A stretch of DNA of 64,000 nucleotides from Trogon surrucura (GCA_020746105.1 CM036618.1:11602501-11666500), one strand, 5' to 3'; shown: positions 1 to 13,400, numbered from the stretch's first letter. Numbers and translations: made by a program. Notes: generated by a model not told the origin, from the letters alone.

Positions 1-275
1 TGGGTTTCATAGCAATAGGAAAAGAAAGCAGATCCCGGTCATGCCTTTACTGAGGGAACAGCTGCAAGTCTGAGTTCAGCCCATATTAGACAAGTGGGTG
101 AAGAGAGAAAGAGCTTTGTAATGAACGCTTCAAACACGGGAAAAGACTAATTCATCCCAGTGCTCACAGGAGGACTTGTTTTTCCTGTCAACGCTCAGAA
201 GGCTTCTGATACAGAGAGAGAGGAATAATTTGTAGAGATCAGATCAAACCAGCAGGCAGGTTAGACTCCAGCAAC
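1..275. other. Unique sequence, nothing recognised
   Basis: No repeat tail, long frame or motif stands out. It borders the truncated 5' end of the first CR1 copy. Confidence 0.5.
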
Positions 276-680
276 AAGAGGAAAGGCTGAAGGAGCTGGG
301 TCTCTTTAGCTTCAAGAAGAGGAGACTGAGGGGTGACCTCATTAATGTTTATAAATATGTAAAGGGTGAGTGTCAGGATGGCGGAGCCAGGCTCTTCTCA
401 GTCACGTCCAATGACAGGACAAGGGGCAATGAGTACAAGCTGGAACATAGGAGGTTACACAAAAACATTAGAAAAACTTTTTCTCTGTGAGGGTGACAGA
501 GCCCTGGCACAGGCTGCCCAGGGAGGTTGTGGAGTCTCCTTCTCTGGAGACATTCAAAACCCACCTGGACGCGTTCCTGTGTGACCTACTGTAGGTGATC
601 CTGCTCTGGCAGGGGGGCTGGACTAGAGGTCCCTTCCAACCCCTAACATGCCGTGATTCTGTGATTCTGTGATTCTGTGA
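276..680 (+). mobile_element. CR1 LINE, 5'-truncated 3' end
   Basis: The copy begins inside the last part of ORF2, where the frame would read [12 protein letters not shown] residues. It continues through the conserved 3' region (AGGACAAGGGGCAATG, CAGGCTGCCCAGGGAGG, GTGATCCTGCTCTGGCAGG) and ends in three ATTCTGTG-type units at about 655-680. Substitutions and small indels break the coding frame. It belongs to the same lineage as the copies at 32657, 34100, 40690 and 61157, judged by the shared 'tttataaatatgt' and 'ctggcaggggg' diagnostic stretches. It is non-functional because it lacks the 5' UTR, ORF1, endonuclease and RT core. Confidence 0.93.
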
Positions 681-866
681 ACGGAGCAGTACTGACGTGC
701 ACGCTCCCAGGTAAGTCCTATGCTGTGTCCCGCAGAGGCAGCCCAGAGGTGACTCTGACACCAGTGGGCTGGGTAAGCAGCTGTGTTTATGGCAGACTAT
801 GGCAGCACACAGAGCTCCTGCAGCCTCCAGCTATTTTCTGCATGGTGAGGAAAGCAGGAACTTGAC

Positions 867-1180
867 AGAATCATAGAATCACAGAATCGTATCAGCTGGA
901 AGAGACCTAAAAGATCATCGAGTCTAGCCTTTGTCCCAGCCCTATCAACCTACTAAACTATGTCCCCCAGTGCAAACATCTAATCGTCTCTTAAACACCT
1001 CCAGGGACCGTGACTCAACCACCTCCCTGGGCAACCTTTTCCAATGCCTGACAACCCTTTCAGTATAGAAATTCTTCCTAATATCTAACCTCTACCTCCT
1101 CTGGCACAATTTAAATCCATTTCTTCTTGTCCTACCACTCTCCACTAGGGAGAACAGACCAACCCCCCGACAACTCCTGG
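867..1180 (-). mobile_element. CR1 LINE 3' end, reverse orientation
   Basis: It starts with the reverse complement of the CR1 tail octamer (AGAATCATAGAATCACAGAATC). It then runs through the mirror image of the 3' region, including CCACCTCCCTGGGCAACC and ATTCTTCCTAATATCTAACC. It resembles the copy at 48382-48752 more closely than the copy at 276-680, so it is probably a different CR1 lineage. The 5' limit near 1180 is estimated from where alignment to the 48-kb copy fades. Confidence 0.9.
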
Positions 1181-4100
1181 GGAACCCATGCAGGGAACTG
1201 ATGGGCAGATGTGGTAGGTGGCATTTAACTAGTACAAAAAAAGTTTAAAAGTTCACTTCTGAGTGACATTCTGCTCTTCAATCTAGTGTAACCAGGCTAG
1301 AGATGCTCTTATTTTTCATCGTCATAAGGAAGTTCCTTGAGACGCTCAGAAATCAGTGGCATAGGCTGTGAATTACATGAATTGTGATCTGGTTCTTCAT
1401 TAAATAAATTACTTTAAAATCTGCTTATGCACCAGTGTATAATCTATTCGCTGTGTGGGATGCCAGCCATACTATAACTATGTAAATTCAGTAAGGCTTT
1501 TTTCTTTTTTTTTCCCTGTGAATGAGAATTATGCAAGTAATGACAGATAATATATCTTCAAGCCTTCAGCCCCAGTAATTCTTGAGTCCTAAAAATGGTT
1601 ACAGTTAAGAACTAGTAGAGATACACACAACACTTCTTCAAGTCTCTATCACTTGCCTCAGGAGTGATGCAGCTTGTTTATTGTTTGCCAAGCTACAGGT
1701 GAATAAATCCTGCAGAAAAAGTTTTAAGCAGAGTAACATTTCATTCCTGCTTTGCTAAGTGCTTCCTGAGAGCTGGGCAAAAAGCTTTACTGTGCTCAGT
1801 CACCGTAGGAACCCGCCTGTGGGCTTCTGCTCTGCGGGGTTGCCTGGCAAAACCTGACCAACATCACCTGCCCACATCCCCGTTCACACCGTGGCTGAAG
1901 TTATCCGAGACATTAAGGTGTTTAGTGGAGAATAAATAGCAAAATAATGATCTCTGTGGGCTTTATTTCTTCCTGACAATTTATCAACCTTATCTAATCC
2001 CATTAAAGAAACCCTTCTGGTCCTATACTATTGAAGGATGCTGATTGACTTTCTTGTGCTCGAGGATGCTGACAAAGTAACTGATGAAAATTTTTTTTAA
2101 AATAGTTTATGAATCTTTTAGGTGAGAGCGTCAGTGACTGTGCTAGTGTTAAACTGTACTGATCAGATTTTCCTAGACCTTGTACTCTGAGTTTGTTCTG
2201 TCCCTTAAGCCATCTGCCTATGTATTTCTTCTGGTCTTTCTCACCTTTACAGACGCAGTTCTTAAGCATTTTCAGGCCAAATCTGCGCAGTTTGACACCC
2301 TGCTTGACCACAGGTGTGAAGTACATAAATTGAAAATTAATCAGGTAAATCATGACGTAAATCAAAATTTCAACTTCTTCCATCCACACGACTTAGGAAC
2401 TTATACTACAAGTATCTAAAAGATGTCAGGGTTTAGAGAACTAAAAGTGGATGAAGTAATTCTCACCAAGAACATGTATAGTGGTAAATAGAACAAGGCT
2501 GGGGTGGGAGTTCAGCCATGGACACGCAATTGCAGGCACATTCAGTTATTAGCATGCCTACCCCATTATTTTTGGTTTGTGCCAACCAGAGTCATCCCGA
2601 AAGCAGCCCGGCACCACCTGGGGTACATCAAGACTGTTCCCAGTTGTTCGTTTTCACTCAGCCACAGTGCGCAGGGGCGGAGAGTTCAACCATACGGATG
2701 TGAGCTGTGCTGAGCCACTTTGCCTCGGGGCTAGCAAATGGTCCCTGGCCTATTTTATTTATTAATAAAGATTGAGGAGATAAGCTAAAACTGGATGCAG
2801 TCTGCTAAGTGATTCTAAAACTGAAGCAACCTGTAAGCGTGAAATTGGGCATTAAAAAAATATTAAGTGTAAATTATTTCCATCCTATAGACATGATGAA
2901 GGAACTGGGGTGGACACGCTTGTGCACATGTGGCAGAGGACAATCATAGCAGGGATAAGAGCTGGGAACTTAAAGCTCCAGGGTCATCCTCTCACTTTGT
3001 GGCTGGATTCCTGAAAGCTGTGTACCTGGTGGGGCAGGTCGTGGTGTTCTGAAGTGTCCTGTTTCCTGCTGTGACGGCAGCTGGATGGTGGCACAGCTCC
3101 CCACTGGGGGTCCCACTGATCTTCCTTCCTGTGGAAAACACGATATTTCCAGGATAAATTCACCTGGGTCCAGGAACTCATGGGCATTGCAAGATTCACC
3201 AGCCTACCTGAAACCAGAGTGATCAAGGGAGCACTGAGTGAATTTTTAAAGCAAAGACAGATTTCCTTTTTTAAAACAAATTTTCCACTGATTGTTGTGG
3301 TGCCTTTTTAATACATATTTTAATACAGTAACCAGGCTGCAAAAAAAACATGCTGGGCCCGCTTATCTGCCCTTATATCTTCTGTAGTGAATGCAGGCCT
3401 CATCTTCCCAACAGTGTTGTTCGGAAGAGGATTTTCTTTCACAAATCCCAGTTAAATATCTTTCAGTTAAACATCTTTCAACGAACTGAGTTTTTTTCCT
3501 CAGTATGAGCAACTACAAAGAGATGTGCCATCAGTTTGCAACGTGCCAGCAAATACATAGGTGTTTAGTGGGTGGGAGGACTAAGAACATCAGAAAAGGA
3601 ATGACAAAAAGCCTGAGGGATGAAACGTTAGCCCAGACAATTTTATTGAGGCAGCAAAGAGGGAAGAAAATTTTTTACTCTTTTTTTTTTCCTGAACTTC
3701 CATCCCTCCACAGTTCCCTTTCTGTAGCATCTGCTTGAAGTGCACCCCACTGAGGAACGGTCACCTGGGACAACTGTTCCTTTTTTTATTCCTGCTGGGA
3801 CCTCAGCCATGAGGATGGGGGAGTTGTCCCAGGGCAGGAAAAGACTTCCTCGAAGGGTTTTCCGTGGTCCATGCAGCGAGGAACACGGGGCAGGCAATGG
3901 GCCCTATGGGTTGCTGCATGTGAAGTAGTGGGACCTGAGACAAGGCGGTGTCAATACGCAAGAATGTTTGTGAGAAAGTCCACGCTGGGATTTGAAGCCA
4001 CTGCGTGGAAGAAGAGAGAGAGATTGGAGATCTGAGATTGCCTTGGGCATCATGTCTTGTGCTATTTCCTGGGCCAAACCATAGATTTGTGTCTAATCCT

Positions 4101-4586
4101 GGTGGGGTGCAGTCTCCTGGGGTTCTCATGCTGCAGCCGGGCCAGTTTGCACAAAGACAGCCCAAAGGGCTTCCAGGGTGGATGTCAGTAACCATCCAGC
4201 CTTGGCGGAGTTTTGTTCCCAGGAAGCTGCAAAACCTGCCTGAGAAGGCGGGTGAGTACCCGGGCCCCAGGCTGCCCAAGTGGTTCCTTAAAAGGCTTTT
4301 GGAGATGATCCATGAGTGATGTAACACATGGGATTTTGCAAAGTGCTCGTCTCCATCCTTGAGTCTGCTCCTTTTGCAGTCATGGGTGAGCTTTCACTGA
4401 GGGTACGGCAGTGCCCGACAGTGAATCACACCAAAACCCTGTGCGTAAAACTTCACGGCCTGTGAGCTGTTATCTCAGGAGCGTTGCACCATCCTGCCAG
4501 CCTGGATGTTCCTGCAGCCTGAAGCAGCCCCACAGTTCCCTGGAGGGCTCCTCACCTTGGGGCGCAGAGGCAGAGCAGAGGGCAAG
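1181..4586. other. Mostly unique AT-rich sequence without a supported gene
   Basis: Several open frames of 60-170 codons occur on both strands (for example 3803-4327 minus). None has recognisable composition, motifs or a signal. Poly-T/A runs lie near 1500, 2090 and 3680. An exon-like interval at 2253-2344 is listed separately. Another acceptor/donor pair around 1662-1698 is too short to weigh. Confidence 0.55.
2253..2344 (+). other. Exon-like interval (unproven)
   Basis: A pyrimidine-rich stretch ending in CTTTACAG comes directly before the interval, and CAG|GTAAAT follows it. Both are good matches to vertebrate splice sites. One of the three forward frames is open throughout and continues from 2180 to 2419. 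The encoded peptide is mostly polar (…KHFQAKSAQFDTLL…) and I do not recognise it. The length is 92 nt: two bases completing a codon, then thirty codons. Strong-looking splice pairs occur by chance in 64 kb, so this is a candidate only. It could equally belong to a non-coding transcript. Confidence 0.15.
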
Positions 4587-4613
4587 TCCTCCTCCTCCTC
4601 CTCCTCCTCCTCC
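4587..4613 (+). repeat. (TCC)9 trinucleotide microsatellite
   Basis: Nine uninterrupted TCC units are followed by TTTTG. The opposite strand is a GGA purine run. Confidence 0.97.
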
Positions 4614-7600
4614 TTTTGTCTAATGTGCTGATCATGGCGCGGGGCAAATGCCTACCAGAAATGTTATCTGATGTCAAAACAACAAATAACAAGCTATTAT
4701 TTACTATGTATTTATTGCCAACCTGCTGTTTTTCTGAGATAGTGGGATAACGAGTTGCTGATGGACCTGGTCAGTGATTTTCAGTCAGTACAGGTTTACA
4801 CAGTGATTTTTGTTTTAAGACCCCAAAGAGTAAAGGGTACTACGAGTATAATGAATGGCATTCTGTCAATGCACAGACTGCATTATTCTGTATACCGTGT
4901 AACAGAATGTAAAGGATGCTATATTTTGTGATATGTGTGGAGGCAGGATTGAGGTAGGACTTCCAGCTCACCATCTCATTTTCAAACCAAGAAACCTCTA
5001 CCTCGCTGCTGCTTTGTTTCCAGCTGTGTATATAGATTGACAGCAGAAATAATTTGGGCCATTAAGACGCAGCATCTCTTTCTGAAATGCAGCCAGGTCC
5101 TGAAATGAAAAAGCAAACCTTAGCAGTGTGTAATCAGGCTCCCAGCAGTTCAGGACAGGAAGTAATAGGTATCTCATTTACCTGGAGCTGCAGCAGGAAC
5201 AGAGCATGTTGCATGCAAGGACCCATCTGGGCACTAGGAACAAACCTTGAGTGAATTCTCCTCATGCAAAAAATAATTATAGGACCATGGCATTTGGGTG
5301 TAGTTTTCATGTTTCATTCCCAAAACTTTGTCAAAACAGGGCATTTTCATGGTTTGTGAGGGCATTTGTGACAAACTGTTACCAGCCCTACAGCTATCCT
5401 TGAGCATTCTGTGAAGCCAGGGTTATTTGGTTAAGTTTTGCTGAAACCAAGCAAGATGCTTCTCCCAAGAATCATTCAACAAGAAGAGCTGTGCTGAGTC
5501 CAGCTCATACTGGAGATCAGGTTCCAAATCCAGACCGAGTCTAATATTTGATAGCTTTGATCTCCTCAGGAAATCTCACACCCCAGGACAGTGCATCTGA
5601 TTTCACTGCCTGCCTAATGGGGTGGGAATTCAAAGCCACTCCCAAACCCATGTTCCAGCTTTACAGTACATAAATGTGCCTCAGTTTTATTCTCAAATGT
5701 GTTACACTTCTTTGTTCCTTCAACTTTAATAAAATATTTATTGCTTATAATAGTGACTCTGTAACATAAATGAGTGCTACATGACTGGTTTATATCTAAC
5801 TTTAAATAATGGTGAAACATTTTAAATAAGGTATATATTACATTCTCATATACTATGTATACTATGCTCACCTTTAAAATGTGTTTTAATGCATTATTAT
5901 ACATTTTTGTGTTATTATACATTTTATGATGGAAGTCGTATCATGGTCAATTGAGAATGCTGCAGATCTGTAGCGGTAGATGTGCCACTAATTGGTGGAA
6001 TGACTTGTGCTCGGTGTCTCTTAGGATTTGGTTTTCAGAGGTCCTGCTGTACATTAGTGGAACGATCATCAACCACTGGACTGTTTTTATTTCTTTTAAC
6101 TTCAATGGAGGTATGACCGATATCACTATAGTCATGTGTCAATGTGTTTCATCGATAAAAAAACATGTTCAAAATTCTTTCCTCATTTCTGGCTAGGAAC
6201 TCAGTTTTTGTATTGTTTGCATAGCTGAAAAGCAGTGCAGTGTTGGAATGACTCATGAATGGAAGTTAAATACATTGCAGTGGGCAATAATGCAGCTTAA
6301 AAAGGTTGGGTAAATATAACCCCCAGAAGGGAAATTTACTATGTTTTCTCCTGTGAAAGATCAGCTGAATTTTGTGTTTATCAGTCAGGAACGTAACAAG
6401 TTCTGGCTAGTTCCTATGGTTTAGAAACTTTTCACCCTGCAATTTTGATGCCTTATTTCCAAGCTTACTGAGAGAATTTCATTTAAAGTTTAACTTAGTC
6501 TGGATTCTATTATAGTTTCTTCGGATAGAACAAAAGCAGAACGTTTATTTCAGTGTGGCGTGTTTTTAGTTTTGTTTTCATAAAGAAATCACATGATGAA
6601 AGTGTAACTCCAAAGTGTTACTTCTCAAAGCGGCACAGTGCTTTACATCTGTCCTGACTTGCAGAACCTACTCCATGCATTGAAAAACTACCTTTAACGA
6701 GGGAGCTGTTAAAATGTGCTGTGATCCCGTAGTCGGATGAGTGGCCAAGAAAAGGAAAGATTTTTCAATCGTCATTAAGAGAATTCTGGCTTCCTCTGAG
6801 TTATTATTGTCTTTCTCTGTCTTTTAGATTTCATATAATAAACCCCTTTGGCTGCTTTTATGGAAACAGATCACGCACCCATCCCCCTCTCTTTATTTCC
6901 CTATCTCTCTGTGCTTACCTCCTTACAAACACCCTCTGGAGGGGGGAACAAAAGAAACAAGTACATTCCTGCACCGCGGTCACTTTTGGTTTGCGCTTTG
7001 TCCCAGCCAGGATCTATCCTCACACTTCTTATTTTCCTGCGCGTGCTGTGGTAATGTTTGTGTTTGTTCAGGTAGTGGCATGTCGTCCACAGAAACACCC
7101 TTCCCAGGGGAAGCTTTCCACTCTTCAGACTAGAAGGACACATGGATTATCCGTGGGCATCCGTGAAAGCTCTTGCATTTGTTCTCTGTTTCTGCTGCAG
7201 TCAGCCTTGTGTTAATATCTCCTGAAAATCCTGCGGATGGAGGGCTGAAGAACCTTAACTTGGCAGCTTGGAAGAAGCTGGGAAATTGAAGTTATTTACA
7301 GCTTGCCCTACATTACATACAAGAAAATGTAAAAAGCAAAAACCATAGTTGGCAAATAATTGCATTTATCCCTCCTCTACAGTTAACTGCAAATAATAAA
7401 AATGGCCTATAAATGAGTATTCACACCCAGGGAAGGTAAAGTGCTGCTGTTTGTCCTTCCTCATGCATCCCATATTGAGCTTTACATGAACACAGGTGTG
7501 ATAGCCACACTTCATGCTCCAAAAGGCTTTTTCCCCCTTTTTGGGAAATAACCCAATTAAAGGTATTCCAGAGTCTTAAATGTATATTGTAGCATGAGTG

Positions 7601-7650
7601 CTGCCTTCTGTGGTGCATCAGATGTCAGTTTTGCAATCAGATTTTCAGGG
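4614..7650. other. Unique sequence, no gene seen
   Basis: AT-rich DNA with scattered short frames, none exceeding about 100 codons. No repeat tail was found. 5700-5930 is especially AT-rich. Confidence 0.55.
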
Positions 7651-7822
7651 AATTATAGAAAAAAATAATTTGGAAGCAAGCTCTGGAGATACCTGGCCCA
7701 AGCCCTGGTCAGGGCAGGGCTAGCTTCAGTTAGATGAGATTGTTCAGAGGGTTTGTCCAGACAAGTTTTGAAAAATCTGTAGGGATGGAGACTCCACAAC
7801 ATCTTCACATTAGCCAGGTTGT
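7651..7822 (-). mobile_element. Old CR1 3'-end fragment, reverse orientation
   Basis: Read on the minus strand it follows the CR1 3' region. On the plus strand, AATTATAGAA stands for the tail octamer. TGGCCCAAGCCCTGGTCAGG and AGTTAGATGAGATTGTTCAG follow in the expected order, and GATGGAGACTCCACAAC marks the inner edge. It is clearly more diverged than the other CR1 copies, and its poly-A-like insertions near 7660 have eroded the tail. Boundaries are approximate. Confidence 0.7.
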
Positions 7823-8727
7823 AAGTTCTGAAGGAAAAAGAGAAAATAAGAGTCCTGAGATGACCCAGAGAAATATTTGGAAACTGCGTAATTAATTATC
7901 TCTCATGTGCACTAAATGGGTATTTCTGGTACAATTTATTGTTATTGTGCCTTTACAGAAACGTGTTGTGTTGCACCCTGTTGACACCGCGTAAAGGTAA
8001 ACCCATGAAAAACATGAAGAGAGGTGATGAGTGTTTGAGATAAGCTGGGAGATCAGCCGGCACCTGAGAACTTCTCCCCCACCCAGAAGACCAGTGATGT
8101 TTGCCAGGAGCGAGGTCTATTCCTTCTTCCTTTCCTCTCTGCTGAGCAAGGTTAGATTTAGATCTTGTCTGAATGCAGACTCTGTGTTGCTTTCATGACA
8201 GGCACAATCCCTGGGCTGTTGAACAGAGTTACAGAAAGAGTTTGTTTCTTTGTACATTAAAAATCAACAGGAAAGGGAATAAACGGTGTTGCTATACAGT
8301 ATTTTAATAATAATATAGGATAATAAAGGTATATTGATGAAGAATAATATATATGTAAGTGGCATTATGACAGCAGTGTTAAAAAAATGCTGGATGAGAA
8401 TACAGATATATAATTATTCATTGTACCAAAGCCAGTAGAGATCTACATTTAATTATTTCATGGACAATAGAACAGTTTCAGCCAGAAGGGTTGAGAGAGG
8501 GTCATTCTGACCATGTAGGCTGATGATGCGTTTACCTGAGGAGAAGAGAGTAGAGGTTCAGCTGAATAAAAATATTTTCCTGTGAAAAAAGTTTCACTGT
8601 TACTTGAAGAGGAGCAATTCTCTCATCACTGCATGAGAGGCAGGCACAGTGCTGCTTGGAGAGCTTGGGAAAAGCAGTAAACAGCTGCCACCTCAGCATT
8701 CCCATGAAGAGTGCACCTCCAATTCAT

Positions 8728-8778
8728 ATATACATTCATATATATTTACATATGTGTTTATATGTATGTATTTTCTCT
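8728..8778. repeat. AT-rich TATA/CATA low-complexity tract
   Basis: It is an imperfect run of TATA, CATATATA and TGTATGTA units without one clean period. It is probably a decayed dinucleotide microsatellite. Confidence 0.75.
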
Positions 8779-9289
8779 CTAGCTAGACCTCACAGCCTCA
8801 CATTCACAGGAGCCCGTCAAGAGTTACTTTGGAAATAATCTCAATATCTTCCATGATAACAAAAAAATTCCATTTGTTCCCAGATCCCAATCCACTGCAA
8901 ACACTTCTCACAATCTCTGAGTACTCAAACCCCTTTAAGTACTGAAAGTACATACCAGCCACTGTAAGTTATCCTGAAATATCACATGCAAATGTTTGCA
9001 TTTGTGGAAACTAAGTTTCTGCTTATTCTTTCTTCCTGTCTTGGTCTCGCAGCCACTAAATTCTTGTGCAGTTATTGATGGTGCTCATTAGCATCACTGG
9101 TTTTATTATGAGCCCGTGGCTAGAAAATCCATGATAAATACTGCACTGATACTCACCTACTTTCTGTACAAGCAAGAAGTGTCAAGTCAAGCTCATCCCA
9201 CCTGCCCAAGCTGGGCAGGACATCTGTGATTTCGTGCAGTTATTCATAGCGTGGGGTGCAGCTTCAGTGGGCAGCTTTTTTAATAATGC

Positions 9290-9420
9290 AATCCAAAAGT
9301 AATGTTTACCAAACCTGTTTCAAAATGGCTGATTAATCAAATAAATGGGTGTTTATTGAGGTTGTTGCTAGGTACTTACTGTTATTGAGATAATTGTATG
9401 ACTCAGCTAAGCCAGACAAA
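9290..9420. promoter_or_regulatory. Possible conserved non-coding element
   Basis: A block of mixed AT-rich but non-repetitive sequence holds GATTAATCAAATAAAT and TGTTTATTGAGG (homeodomain- and forkhead-like cores) and TATGACTCAGC (AP-1/MAF-like). This texture is typical of vertebrate developmental enhancers. Conservation cannot be measured here, so this is inference. Confidence 0.2.
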
Positions 9421-10387
9421 GAGCTCTACTGTTGCTCTAAAGTTTGGATCACGACACTGGAGTGAGGGGAGAAACTTTGCTCTTTCTTCTTAAGCTTTTT
9501 GACAAAGTTCATTTATCATCACGTCATCCACTTTTACAGCCAGCTTCAAATGCCTTCCTCCCATAAAACCAAGAAACAAACACTGACCCTTCTGCAGAAT
9601 CCCTACCTCTGCAGCACAGTGCTGATGGGTTTTCATTACTGACATCAAGTTTTGGTGATAGACTTTTCTTTCGTATTTTTTCTATATTAATATACAGTTA
9701 TATTAATGACTTTTTCTCCTAAGCATCTCAATAAACCGTAAACAATTCAAAGCACTTGTGTAGTAAATACATTTTGTGGGGAGAGTTAATCTTTTATAAG
9801 ACCAAGTGACAAACACGGAAACAGCTGGCAAGTTTCCAGGCCCACCAGATCTTCTTCAGGTCAAACTCTTTGCTTCTTTTCCAACTAGATGTGGGGTTTT
9901 TTTCCAAGAAAAGCTATTGCCTCTCCCCTGAAATTCTCACTGCACATATTCTTAACTCTCACCTCTACAAAGGCAAGGCTACTAATAAACAACAAACAGT
10001 ACTTGATTAGACAGACTATTAATGGAGATTTTGTGATAGAAAATATATCATGCAAATCATGCCTCATATTTTTAATCTAAAAAATTGGAAGCATTTTAAA
10101 AAGACAACCAATAATGAATATAATTATAGAAAATTCTCCTTACTTCTTAGAGGAAAGCATGAAGTACATGAAGTCTGATGTACAGAAAGAGATTTATATC
10201 TGCAGATTGGGGAGAACATTAAGAACATATACCTGCCCTCCTATTTAGCTCCCTCTCACTTATATACTAGTTTTATTATTTTAATATAATAGGCTTTTTT
10301 TTCATTCCACAGTAGCATGTCTGTGGTCTGTTGATGGTAGTTTGCATAATTTGCATAGCTGGTAATAAAGGATGTTTGGAACCGCAA

Positions 10388-10470
10388 AATCACAGAATAT
10401 CAGGGGTTGGAAGGGACCTGCATAGGGGTATGTGTGCTTCAAATAATTCCAGTCCACCTGTCTCAAGTTG
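10388..10470 (-). mobile_element. Short CR1 3'-tail fragment, reverse orientation
   Basis: On the plus strand, AATCACAGAATATCAGGGG is followed by TTGGAAGGGACCTGCATAGG, the mirror image of the CR1 terminus. Homology fades before 10500. It is one of the shortest recognisable copies in the window. Confidence 0.75.
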
Positions 10471-13400
10471 TACCAGTCCAAATTTGGAATAACCTTATCA
10501 TCAGTAGTGTCATGATTAGATTTATACCTATATCACTGAGCTTAAAGTTTAATCCCGGCTGCTGATATTCTTTAGGGTTTTTTTCTTTAATCTTCAACAA
10601 AATAAATTATATATTGCAATGAAGCAGTATTTCACTTGCTCAGGATTGTATCATGATTGGAAAATCTGGTGCATGTCAGAGAGATTACTGCATTTTAGAA
10701 GCAAACACCATGACTACCTGGAAATGCTTGACGTTTGTTCAAAAAACTCCACGAACAATTTCTTTACTGCAGCATCCAGTCATACCTGGTAAAATAAAGT
10801 CTACCTTTTTAAAAGATTCCAGAAGCTTATAGATCAAGGTCTCAACTAGGCTTTGAACCAGGAAGCGGGCTTTGTTTGAACTGCCTAACCCTTGCATTTG
10901 ATTTCTTGAATTAATGTTTTACCTGTAACTAGAAGTGTTTTCACTGAAGGAAGAGACTGATCCTGCTGCTGATTTAACACCTGTTGCACTCCCAAATGTG
11001 TTATTTAAAAAAAGATAGAAAAGTAATGCTTGAGACATATTTTTGTTCTTACGCAAAAATCACATTAAGCATCTATTGGAGTCTGGAGCCACCTTCCCAG
11101 ATATGACGCTTTATTCGTGGGTCTTGGTGAATATCCAGGGTGAGGAAGCTGGAAGAAATATCACCAGAAGGAGCGGCTGTGCAGAGGCAAGTTTATGAGC
11201 GGTTTGGAGCGTGAAAGGAAAGCAAGGGAAGGGTGGAGCGTAAATCCCCTCCCAGATTCTGCACATGGCCCAGGGAGGAATAAATGACAGCATGACCCCA
11301 ACCCTCTCTGTCAGTCCCCTCCAACCTCTAGGATATAGCCTCTAATCATTACACCGGTACAATCAGGAGCCAGTGTTTTTTCTCATATCATCGCTTTGTG
11401 AGGTTGAGATGGTACCGCTCCACCCCTTGGGAAAGGGGAGGGTTGTTTCTGCTGAGATTGTTGATGACAGTGAGGCATGAAGCACGGTGGGAAAACTAGA
11501 AGTGGGTCAAGATCCAAGGTTTGATATTTATCTGATTTTCTCCAGAGGGTAGAAAGACTTTTCAAGGCAGTAGCTGTCTCAAGTGATTCAGGAGACTCTT
11601 TTGCATAAAGTGGTCACCATTGGTAGATGATAGCAGCATTGATTTAAGAAGATATTTTTAGTACTAGAAAGGTTAAGAGGCAGCAGCTCTTCATTGGGAT
11701 TTCCCTTAACATGTTTCAGAATTGGACTAGTTCAGCTCCCTCCTGAGAGGGCAGCAAGAGCCTTTTCAGGGTCCTTTATTCCACACCCCTGCTTTGGGGA
11801 GTAACAACCATGAACATCTTTCTCACCTGTAGCTTTGGGCAGGAGAGAAAACTGTTAGCCTGTTTGATATTCAATGATTTTACAGACAGGATGCTATATA
11901 TATGTAGTCCTCCTCCCCCTGTGTCTGCTAACAACCGTTTTTGACCATGCCATTTACTAGCAAGTTCAGTAGCAAAACTTCCCTATAGGTAGAAAACTGA
12001 ATTTTTAACTAAATTATTTTGTGTTGTTGGGGTTTTTTTGCATTTTTTTCTTTTTTTAACAAAAAAAAATATGGTTTTGATTATTTTTCATTTTCGCTGA
12101 AAACAGTGGAAAACATTTGCTGGAGGGCATCTAAATTCTGAAAATACTTAGTCTTTCAGCCCCTTGAGGCTCAGAAGAAAATGGCATACTTCACTTTCTA
12201 GCTCATTCTTCTTGTAAATTCCCAAGGCAAGCTTTTCACCCCCCTCCCTCTTTTTTTTTTTTTCTTTTTTGGTGTTTGCAAGCAAACAGAATGAAAGAAA
12301 CTTTTTTACAAAAAGTTTCATTTCTCCCAGCTAAATATTTGCATTTGCCTCCTATACTGCCCAGCCAGACCTTGCTTACAAACTGGAAATCCTCAAGGGA
12401 TTAATTTTACCAGAAGACACCGATTCCTTTCATTCCTTTTCCATTACCAGTTCCTTGGACAGTGCTAAACAGAGCGGGAATGCGGCTGCACACCCTTGAT
12501 CCTCCCAATCTACCATTCTCCCAGGGGCAAAGCAGCCTGTTTGCAAGTGGTGGAAACGCTACCACCTTCGATATGAGCCAGCAGGACTGGCTGAACTGGT
12601 GAAATTGTTTTGGATTCAGGCTGTCTTGTAGAGCCTTATTATGCCACACCTAGATCATCTACAATATGAACTGTCTCGATGAAGGACAAATTGTTTGTTT
12701 TTGGTTTTAACCCTCTAATCCGTTAATGTATTTGCACAATTTCAAAAAGTGGGCGGGAAGGAGGGGGCGTATGAAGGGAAAGCTCTATCAGAGCTTCACC
12801 GTTGCTGAGGGACTGGTCTGTTGAAAGGATTTACCAGAAATAACAGGAGTGGTAGGGAAACAAAGTATCTGGCGTCTGGTGCCATCTGATCCATAACCTG
12901 AAGCTGGAAAGGCGATTTCCTGATTTTCTCTCAAGGTAACGTAGGCATTTGTGTTGTTTGGATGATATTTGGACGCTTAAGCATCCCATCCAGAGCACAG
13001 ACTGGCTCGCCACTGACTCTAACCCATTTAGACTCCTCCGTGCTGCAGGGAGCACCTACGCAGCTCAGTACGTTTACCAGGGGCAGGATCACTGCTGGGG
13101 AGCAGCCTGGAGAAGGTGGAGGGTTGTGTGTTCAGCTTCTGCTCTGGTGACCCTCCTGTAGCACCAAACCAGGGTGGTGAGTGGAGACTTCCTAACCCTG
13201 CTTGCAGAGCCTCTCCAGGTCTTCTTCCAGAGAAGCATGTGGTCCTGATGGCCTTAGAGAATTTCCTTACCTGCAATGGGTGTTTTTGAGTGCAGAGAGA
13301 TGCACTGAACTGATGTGCTTTGCAATATGCACGTCCTTCTTTGGGCCAAGAACTTTGTTTACAGCTCGAAGCTGCTGAATCCGGCTGTATCCTTGTGTGT

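Larger units (their letters stand above)
7823..10387. other. Unique AT-rich stretch
   Basis: No gene is visible. It holds an AT-rich alternating tract at about 8728-8778 and a TAAT/AATCA-rich block at 9290-9420, which is listed separately. Confidence 0.55.

Noticed and set aside
1662..1698. Acceptor CCTCAG and donor CAG|GTGAAT framing 37 bases
   Set aside because: Too short to judge, and similar pairs occur often by chance.
3803..4327. 174-codon minus-strand frame with a 104-codon frame opposite
   Set aside because: Overlapping frames on both strands reflect a stop-poor stretch. No domain, signal or start context.
4411..4623. Frame ending in poly-Pro
   Set aside because: The proline run is the (TCC)9 microsatellite, and the rest is unremarkable.
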